The translations under genes were made by a program, and so were the position numbers. The notes under the pieces are model-generated. The model ran no database searches. It saw only the letters and a list, made by a program, of their open reading frames with translations, and was not told the origin of the DNA. This document shows positions 57,526-64,000 of a stretch of 64,000 nt of DNA, one piece after another (position 1 is the first letter of the stretch; every line of letters begins with the position of its first letter). Source of the DNA: Ramlibacter sp. (GTDB taxonomy: Bacteria > Pseudomonadota > Gammaproteobacteria > Burkholderiales > Burkholderiaceae_C); NCBI GenBank assembly GCA_030695945.1, contig JAUYOG010000018.1:1-64000 (forward strand), in the 5' to 3' direction.

Positions 57526-58040
57526 TCGTCGTGCCTTGGATGCCGCGGGCCGACGCCCCGCCGCTGCAGGGGCGGGGCGACCGCTGCGATCGCCGCCAGC
57601 AGGCGCCGGGGCGCCCACTGCTGCGGATCGAACGGGGGCAATTCAAGCGCGTCGAGCGCGTTCTTCACCACCAGGCCCAGCTCCGTATCGCCTTCCATCG
57701 CCAGCCTGCGGCTGAAGAACAGCGTGTCCGGGTCCTCGCGGCGCTGCGCCAACAGCAGAAAGTCGTAGGCGATCGCGCTGATGGTGAGGTCGGCCTGGGC
57801 GCCGCCGCCGCACGCGCTGAACCCCTGCCCTTCCCAGCTGAAATCGAAGGTGAGGCGCGCATCGCGCACATGGATGCGCATCTTCTTGTGCAGCAGCAGT
57901 TCGCGCACGTCATCGGGCAGGCGCGGCGCCAGGCCGACGTTCAGCACGGTGGTGAGCAGGACGGAGCCCGGATACGCCGGCAGCCGCGCCAGCAAGGCGC
58001 CCAATGGCCCCGGCACGGCGCGTGTGGGAGGTGTGTTCAT
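57522..58040 (-). CDS. ubiT: Anaerobic ubiquinone biosynthesis SCP2-domain protein UbiT
   Basis: 172 residues, SCP2 lipid-binding fold (FFSRRLAMEGDTELGLVVKNALDAL is the UbiT hallmark). Lipid carrier for O2-independent ubiquinone synthesis, partner of UbiU and UbiV. Confidence 0.92.
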   Translation of the reverse strand: MNTPPTRAVPGPLGALLARLPAYPGSVLLTTVLNVGLAPRLPDDVRELLLHKKMRIHVRDARLTFDFSWEGQGFSACGGGAQADLTISAIAYDFLLLAQRREDPDTLFFSRRLAMEGDTELGLVVKNALDALELPPFDPQQWAPRRLLAAIAAVAPPLQRRGVGPRHPRHDE

Positions 58041-58059
58041 GAGAGTCAGCCTTCGGCCC

Positions 58060-58677
58060 TCAGGCCACGTGGAGGAGAACGGTGAAGAAATGGCAGGCGC
58101 TGCCCCCGAGCACGAACAGGTGCCAGATGCCGTGGCCGTGCCGCAGCTTCCCGTCCATGGCGTAGAACACGATGCCGACGGTGTAGAGCAACCCGCCGGC
58201 GGCCAGCCACGCGAAGCCGGCGGGCTTGAGCGCCAGCCACAGCGGCGAGATCGCCACCAGCGCCAGCCAGCCCATGACGAGGTAGATCACGAGCGACAGG
58301 ACGCGCGCGCCTTTCGCGATCCAGATCTCCTGCACGATGCCGAGGATCGCCAGCGTCCACACGGCGCCCAGCAGCGACCAGCCCCATGCGCCGCGCAGCG
58401 ACACCAGCGCGAACGGCGTGTAGCTGCCCGCGATCAGCAGGTAGATCATGCAGTGGTCGATCTTGCGCAGCACGTGCTTGGCGCGGCCCCAGATGCTGTG
58501 GTACAGCGTGGAGAAGACGTACAGCGCCACCAGCATCGTGCCGTAGATGCTGAAGCTGACGATCTTCCAGGGGTCGCCCAGGCCGGCCGCGACCGTCACC
58601 AGCACCGCCGTGCCGGCGATGGCCAGCGCTGCGCCGACGAGGTGGGTGATGCTGTTGAAACGCTCGCCGTAGCGCAT
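58060..58677 (-). CDS. Hemolysin III-family membrane protein
   Basis: 205 residues, seven helices. GERFNSITHLVGA, STLYHSIWGRAKHVLRKIDH and HLFVLGGSACHFF carry the PAQR-type metal His/Asp. Sits between ubiV and ubiT in the operon; a link to quinone metabolism is not known. Confidence 0.9.
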   Translation of the reverse strand: MRYGERFNSITHLVGAALAIAGTAVLVTVAAGLGDPWKIVSFSIYGTMLVALYVFSTLYHSIWGRAKHVLRKIDHCMIYLLIAGSYTPFALVSLRGAWGWSLLGAVWTLAILGIVQEIWIAKGARVLSLVIYLVMGWLALVAISPLWLALKPAGFAWLAAGGLLYTVGIVFYAMDGKLRHGHGIWHLFVLGGSACHFFTVLLHVA

Positions 58678-58684
58678 GGAGCCT

Positions 58685-59596
58685 TCAGGCTGTGGCCGGT
58701 TCTTCCGCCAAGCACTGCTCCAGCCCCGGCTTGCCGTGCCAATAGCCGTTGCAGCCTGCGCCCGGCATGAGGGGCGCGAGGCGGGCCATCGCCTCGGCGG
58801 GCGGCAGCAGGCGGTGCCGCGCCTGGTTGAACAGGGTGATGACTTCCTGCATGTCGCTCGACTGCGGGCTGAGCCGCACGACGTCCACGCCGAGGTCGCG
58901 CATGTCGTCCATGGCGTCCAGCAAGTTGTACACACGAGCCGACTGCGTCTGCGTGCCGTTGAGGACGAGGAATTCCTCGCTCTCGCGCGTTTCGAGCAGC
59001 AGCCCGTCGGGATGCTCCATGCAGCGGAAGCGGCAGTCGTCCTTGGGCAGGTTGTAATGGCGCGCCGTGAAGCAGCGCGCGGAAAACGCGAGCGGCATCC
59101 GGCCATAGGCGAACACCTCGGTTTCGAGCCCCGCGGGACGGCCTTTTTGCAGCACCGCGAGGTCGCTTCGCTTCATCTCCAGCGGCATTGCCCAGCGCTT
59201 CGCGCCCAGCGAGGCCATCCATTCCAGCGTGGGCAGGTTGTACAGGTTCATGTGCGGCCCGGCCACGAAAGGCTTCCTGGCGGCCGACAGCCGGTTCACC
59301 GCGCCCATGTCGTTCGCCTCCACCATGAAGTCGCCGTTGGCGGCGATCTTGTGCATGGCGCTCACGTCGCTGCCCGATTCGAGCAGGACCTGCGTGGACA
59401 GCACCACTTCCTTGCCGGCCTCGCGCAGCTTGCCGGCGATCTCCAGCCAGTCGGGCAGGCGCATCTCGTGGCGGCGCGAGCACACGGCCTCACCGAGGTA
59501 CACGATGTCGGCGGGCGTGGCCGCGACCATGTCGTAGAAGCGGAAGATGGTGTTGCGCGGCCAGTAGTACAGCAGCGGTCCCAGGGAGATTTTCAT
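58685..59596 (-). CDS. ubiV: O2-independent ubiquinone hydroxylase subunit UbiV
   Basis: 303 residues, U32 family. [4Fe-4S] Cys C39, C175, C188, C192 keep the spacing of E. coli UbiV. With UbiU it hydroxylates the quinone ring using prephenate instead of O2. ATG 59596 chosen. Confidence 0.94.
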   Translation of the reverse strand: MKISLGPLLYYWPRNTIFRFYDMVAATPADIVYLGEAVCSRRHEMRLPDWLEIAGKLREAGKEVVLSTQVLLESGSDVSAMHKIAANGDFMVEANDMGAVNRLSAARKPFVAGPHMNLYNLPTLEWMASLGAKRWAMPLEMKRSDLAVLQKGRPAGLETEVFAYGRMPLAFSARCFTARHYNLPKDDCRFRCMEHPDGLLLETRESEEFLVLNGTQTQSARVYNLLDAMDDMRDLGVDVVRLSPQSSDMQEVITLFNQARHRLLPPAEAMARLAPLMPGAGCNGYWHGKPGLEQCLAEEPATA

Positions 59597-59600
59597 GGTG

Positions 59601-60635
59601 TCACTTCCAGGGGCGGTGGTAGGCGCCCAGGGTGTGCTGCTGGCCTTCGGCGACCTGGTCGAGGCTCGCCATCCAGGCACGCTTGGGTGAATAACGGTGC
59701 GGGCTGGCCAGGCAGTTGTCGATGGCCTCGCGCCACACGCGCGTCACCTGCGCCACATAGGCGGGGCTGCGCTGGCGGCCCTCGATCTTCACGGCGGCCA
59801 CGCCCAGCTTCATCAGCTGCGGCAGCAATTCCAGCGTGTTCAGGCTGGTCGGCTCCTCGACAGCGTAGTAGCTCTTCTCCTGCCCGACGTCGAAGCGGCC
59901 CTTGCACAGGGTCGGGTAACCGGCGTTCTCGCCGTCGGCGTAGCGGTCGATCAGCACACCGTTCAGCCGCGACTCCAGCCCTTGCGGCGTCTGCTGCCAG
60001 CGCACGGCCTTCGCCGGCGAGCACACGCCCGAGGTGTTGGGCGATTCGCCGGTGACGTACGACGACAGCGAACACCGGCCCTCGACCATCACGCACAGGC
60101 TGCCGAAGCCGAAGACCTCGATCTCGACCTTCGCCTTGTCGATCACCTGCTTGACCTGTTCCATCGACAGTACGCGCGGCAGCACCGCGCGCACCACGCC
60201 GAACTGCTCGTGGTAGAAGTTGATGGCGTCGTAGTTGGTGGCCGAGCCCTGCACCGACAGGTGCAGGCGCAGTTGCGGATGCACCTTGGCCGCGTACTGC
60301 ATCAAGCCCGGGTCGGCGAGGATCACGGCGTCGACCCCCAGGTCCACCGCCTTGTCCATCGCACCCTGCCAGAGCTGCGGGTTGGCGGCCTGTGGGTAGG
60401 TGTTGAGCGCCATGAACACGCGCGCGCCGCGCTGGTGCGCGTACGCGACGCCGTTGGCGATCGCCTTGTCGTCGAAATTCAGGCCGGCGAAGTTGCGCGC
60501 GTTGGTGGCGTCGCGCAGGCCCAGGTAGACGCAGTTGGCGCCGTTGTCCACGGCCGCCTTGAGCGCGGGCAGGCTGCCCGCCGGGCAGACGAGTTCCGGC
60601 GCAGCGAGGCCGGCTTCGGGGTTGGAAGTATTCAC
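59601..60635 (-). CDS. ubiU: O2-independent ubiquinone hydroxylase subunit UbiU
   Basis: 344 residues, U32 family. [15 protein letters not shown] opens the conserved region; cluster Cys C181, C188, C205, C244 match E. coli spacing (7, 17, 39). GTG 60635 is the only start near the homologous N-terminus. First gene of ubiU-ubiV-hlyIII-ubiT-ubiX-ubiD. Confidence 0.94.
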   Translation of the reverse strand: MNTSNPEAGLAAPELVCPAGSLPALKAAVDNGANCVYLGLRDATNARNFAGLNFDDKAIANGVAYAHQRGARVFMALNTYPQAANPQLWQGAMDKAVDLGVDAVILADPGLMQYAAKVHPQLRLHLSVQGSATNYDAINFYHEQFGVVRAVLPRVLSMEQVKQVIDKAKVEIEVFGFGSLCVMVEGRCSLSSYVTGESPNTSGVCSPAKAVRWQQTPQGLESRLNGVLIDRYADGENAGYPTLCKGRFDVGQEKSYYAVEEPTSLNTLELLPQLMKLGVAAVKIEGRQRSPAYVAQVTRVWREAIDNCLASPHRYSPKRAWMASLDQVAEGQQHTLGAYHRPWK

Positions 60636-60671
60636 AGCACCCGACGTTACGGCAGCGGGCGAGGGTTGTTA

Positions 60672-60685
60672 CTGATCCTCGTCAA
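60672..60685 (-). promoter_or_regulatory. FNR-like box upstream of ubiU
   Basis: TTGACGAGGATCAG on the minus strand (one mismatch to TTGAY-N4-RTCAA). A -10 TAACGT (60649-60644) is centred 32 bp away. It would place transcription start about 2 bases before the GTG, giving a nearly leaderless mRNA. Confidence 0.5.
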
Positions 60686-60720
60686 CAACTCGGGCCGGCA
60701 AGGCCCCTTGCCGCGTACGG

Positions 60721-63066
60721 TTATCGGACCTTGTGCGGGTACAGGGTGTCCAGCACCCGGTTGGCGATCGTCTGCAGTTCGCGGGACAGCGCACCTGCCT
60801 GCCCCGGGTCCGCGCCCGCGCGCGCCGCCGCCCAGAACGGCGCCAGCCAGGCGCTGTGCGCCTCCACCGCCGCCACCACGTCGGCCTTCCAGAACGGCTG
60901 GATCTCGCTGCCCGCTTCTCCCGCGGCACGGCCATGGTGGGCGACGGCGAGATAGCGCAGCAGCGCGGCCTCCACCAGCGCCCGCATCATCTCGTCGCTC
61001 AACTGCACGACACTGGACCCGGCGGGCGTGGACCGGTTCTTCCATGCGGCACCGATGAATGCCGCACCGGCGCCGACCAGCGCGCCCAGCGCGGTGGCCG
61101 CGCCCAGCGTCAAGCCACCGGCCAGCAGGTCCACCGAAGCGCCCGTGGCAGCGCCGCCGGCGGCGCCGGCCATCGCGGCCTGGGGGGCATCGATCGGCTG
61201 GTGCACCACGAAATTCTCTTCCAGGCTTTCCTCCAGCTCATCCGCCATGGCGTAGTCGACGCCATGCAGCGAGCGCAGCGTCGTGAACATCTCCGCGGCC
61301 GACCGGCCCAGCCTTTCCACCACGGCCCGCATCGCCCCCTGGCGCGCCAGCGCCTGGGCCTGGCGCTCGCCGGCCACCACGAGGCTCTTCACGGACAGCG
61401 CACTGGCGGGCACCTCTTCGGCCTGGCGGGCCGCGAACACCAAGTGTTCCGCGATGGCCGCCATCGAGCGCTCGAAGCGTGCGCGATTGCGCCCTTGCCA
61501 CGCCGCGGCGATCCGCTCGAACCCCGGCCCCAACGGCCCGGGCACGGCGTGGCGGATCGCGTCCAGCAGAACGCCCTCCTGCACCCAGCACCGGGCGAAA
61601 TCGTCGAAGGAGATCACGTCGGCCACCAGCGCGAGCGCATGCGCTCGCGCCCGGCAGCGCGCGACCAGTCCAGGCGTGTCCGTCTCGGGGGCCGCCGGCC
61701 GGTTCACCAGCACCAGCACCGGCTTGCCCAGCCACTGCAGCAACGCGCTCGCGGTCGCCAGGTCCGATGGGGCGCCGACCACATGCAGAACCACGTGGCA
61801 GTCCTCCCGGGCCGCGTCCAGCCGCGTGCCGGGGGCTTCGTTCGCGCTCGCGGGGCCGGCGCGCCGGCCGAACAGGCCGAGAAAGCGCTGGAGCCAACCC
61901 GGGCTGGGCTGTGGCGCGTTGGGGGGCGGCTGCGCCGCACCCGGCAAGTCCATGAAGAGCAGGACGTCGCCGGACGCCGAGCTGATGAGCTGCCCGGGCC
62001 GCTCGCCGTCCTGGCCCAGGACGGCCAGCAGCGCCGTGCGGTCTTCGTGGCGGTGGGTCACCACGCAGAGCTTGACCTGCGCCGGGTGCAGCAGCGACAC
62101 GATGCGCTGGAAATACGGCCCGCGCAGGTCGAGCCGGACATGGCGCGCCAGCAGCTTGGCACGCGCCAGCGCCACCGCAGCCAGCAAGGCGCGGGGAATC
62201 ATGACGACCAGCAGCAGCAGGGCCACGTACATCCAGACCCACCGAGGCTCCACCTGTCCCACGCCGCCGGGCCCCAGCTGCAGGCTTGCGATCTCCTGCA
62301 CGGAGAATCCATCGAAAGGCAACAACCACACGACGGGCCATAGCAGGACGCTGAGGATGCCGTGCACCTGGCCGGCATGGAGGAACGTGCTCTCCCACCC
62401 GACCCGGTATTCGACCACGAGGCCCTGCACCAGCAGCGAGGCGGCCACGCCGGCGGCCCAGCCGAGCGCCGCCAGGTGCAGCAGCGCCTTCCACCGCTGG
62501 AACTGCAGGGGAGCCGTCACCGCATTCCACAGCAGGTGGAATTGCGCGGTGACGCCGGCGCGCAGGTGCCCCGACCGGCCGCGCCATCCGCCACCGGCCC
62601 AGCGTCGCAGCGCATCGTGCACCGGGTTCTCGTCCCCGCGCCGGGGCACCAGCCAGCCCACCCCCATGAACAGGTACACCGCCACGTTCCACAGGATGAT
62701 CGCCAGCAGCGGAAGGGACAGCAGGTCCACGCGATGCGGGTCGGCAATCCGCTCGGTGAGCGCGCCCAGCAGCATGGTCGCCAGCGGCAGTGCCACCAGG
62801 AGGCCGTTGCGCCAGGGCGGACCGGCCTGCAGCGACGCGATCGCCTGGTGGCGCCCGCCCACGACCGACAGCACGCGCTGCGCCCGCAGGTCGAGGAAAT
62901 CTTCAGCGGGAACCGGGGACGCGCCGGCGGCGGCCCGGGCGGCCTGGCGTGCCTGCTCATCGATGGCCGCCCGTTCGACCTCACTCACGAGCTTGCCTTG
63001 GCTATCGACGGTTTCGATGGCCTGCACGAGCACGACACGCCGTGCCGACGTTTCGTTCAAGCTCAT
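60721..63066 (-). CDS. DUF2868-DUF3482 membrane protein
   Basis: 781 residues. DUF2868-like membrane part (about 70-310, four or so helices) then a DUF3482-like cytoplasmic part with a Gly/Ala-rich stretch near 640-690. In pseudomonads these are two neighbouring genes; the second has a GTPase P-loop, which I do not find here. Function unknown. Confidence 0.75.
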   Translation of the reverse strand: MSLNETSARRVVLVQAIETVDSQGKLVSEVERAAIDEQARQAARAAAGASPVPAEDFLDLRAQRVLSVVGGRHQAIASLQAGPPWRNGLLVALPLATMLLGALTERIADPHRVDLLSLPLLAIILWNVAVYLFMGVGWLVPRRGDENPVHDALRRWAGGGWRGRSGHLRAGVTAQFHLLWNAVTAPLQFQRWKALLHLAALGWAAGVAASLLVQGLVVEYRVGWESTFLHAGQVHGILSVLLWPVVWLLPFDGFSVQEIASLQLGPGGVGQVEPRWVWMYVALLLLVVMIPRALLAAVALARAKLLARHVRLDLRGPYFQRIVSLLHPAQVKLCVVTHRHEDRTALLAVLGQDGERPGQLISSASGDVLLFMDLPGAAQPPPNAPQPSPGWLQRFLGLFGRRAGPASANEAPGTRLDAAREDCHVVLHVVGAPSDLATASALLQWLGKPVLVLVNRPAAPETDTPGLVARCRARAHALALVADVISFDDFARCWVQEGVLLDAIRHAVPGPLGPGFERIAAAWQGRNRARFERSMAAIAEHLVFAARQAEEVPASALSVKSLVVAGERQAQALARQGAMRAVVERLGRSAAEMFTTLRSLHGVDYAMADELEESLEENFVVHQPIDAPQAAMAGAAGGAATGASVDLLAGGLTLGAATALGALVGAGAAFIGAAWKNRSTPAGSSVVQLSDEMMRALVEAALLRYLAVAHHGRAAGEAGSEIQPFWKADVVAAVEAHSAWLAPFWAAARAGADPGQAGALSRELQTIANRVLDTLYPHKVR

Positions 63067-63124
63067 CCAGGAATAGCCGGCGTTTGCATGCCCGCATTAT
63101 GTTGCCCCGCAGTGTTGTGGCGGC

Positions 63125-63380
63125 GGGCCGGGGACGGCGGGTAGCCGACTCCGCGAATGTCCCCCGTCGCGGGCTGCGCCCACTCCTCCTCCTTTATTTC
63201 GCTGCGTCGGCCACCCGCCATCCCCGGCCCTTGGCGCGGCATTGGATCGCTCGACGCAACGCGCGCCTCCATGGTGGATGGATCAGGGCGGCGGGGCGCT
63301 CTACGCAGCGGAATAAAGGAGGAGCCGCCCTCCCGGCGGCGGGGGACATCCGCGGAGTAGAGTGCCCCGCCGCCCTGATC
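63125..63380 (-). repeat. Composite palindromic repeat, copy C
   Basis: Module Y 63125-63230 and module X 63281-63380, the reverse of copies A and B. The spacer also matches copy B when inverted (CATCCACC, TGCGTCGAGCGA). Fills the 331-bp gap between the DUF2868 gene and ygiQ. Confidence 0.87.
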
Positions 63381-63397
63381 CCGCCCCTACCGTATGA

Positions 63398-64000
<603 letters not shown>

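Overview
The window is about 69% GC by eye and carries gene sets typical of Betaproteobacteria, order Burkholderiales. The nearest fit is Comamonadaceae of the Ramlibacter/Variovorax/Caenimonas kind. The evidence is protein-level resemblance (PepA/LptFG/HolC arrangement, BphC-free pobA with an IclR regulator, UbiUVT, CysB, NsrR) plus a palindromic repeat at 47551-47633 of a type I associate with Comamonadaceae. This assignment is inference; no rRNA or tRNA gene is visible. The left end looks like a contig end: bases 1-26 resemble degraded Illumina adapter and cut a poly-HAMP signalling gene.

Layout, left to right. 27-7735 holds the truncated HAMP kinase gene, a branched-chain amino-acid type binding protein, the operon pepA-holC-hypothetical, and divergently lptF-lptG plus a CbiX-like gene. 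7746-13516 holds cysB, a PLP aminotransferase, a Tat-exported Rieske-like protein, a SulP-STAS-cNMP transporter and a DUF3309 peptide. 13529-23557 holds hrpA (with an in-frame palindromic insertion), a membrane protein with a degenerate GGDEF domain, argA, a VOC protein, and a three-gene stress-type operon (hydrolase, phosphoribosyltransferase, erythromycin-esterase family) preceded by an FNR-type box. 23546-28091 is the sulfate importer sbp-cysT-cysW-cysA followed by dsbB. 28092-33474 holds pobA with its IclR regulator, acyl-CoA genes and a crystallin-fold protein. 33613-37235 holds ku, a BON protein, small stress-like genes and an acyltransferase.

37310-54787 is the most interesting region and is respiratory. 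A minus-strand NO-detoxification operon (DUF2249, qNOR norB, DUF2249, nsrR, DUF59, two NnrS-type membrane proteins) has a well-formed promoter: an FNR box, a -10 hexamer and an NsrR operator at mutually consistent spacing. Opposite it, starting at 45098, is a tightly coupled nine-gene operon. It encodes a 50-residue membrane peptide, a CuA subunit, a heme-copper subunit I lacking the cross-link tyrosine, CyoE, SCO, a cytochrome b fused to two [4Fe-4S] clusters and an MvhD-like domain, an anchored periplasmic protein, a second heme-copper-like subunit lacking the two helix-VII CuB histidines, and a cytochrome b fused to [2Fe-2S] ferredoxin and FAD/NAD reductase. I propose this as a candidate undescribed NO- or O2-reducing respiratory system with its own electron-input modules.

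55121-60635 is an oxygen-independent ubiquinone operon (ubiU-ubiV-hemolysin III-ubiT-ubiX-ubiD), again with an FNR-like box. It would supply quinone under the same low-oxygen conditions. Three copies of a composite roughly 250-bp palindromic repeat occupy the gaps at 54831-55072, 56652-56909 and 63125-63380. The window ends in a DUF2868/DUF3482 membrane protein and the C-terminal part of ygiQ. Together, four FNR-type boxes link NO reduction, the novel respiratory operon, anaerobic quinone synthesis and a stress operon into one likely low-oxygen regulon. Its FNR/DNR regulator is not encoded here.
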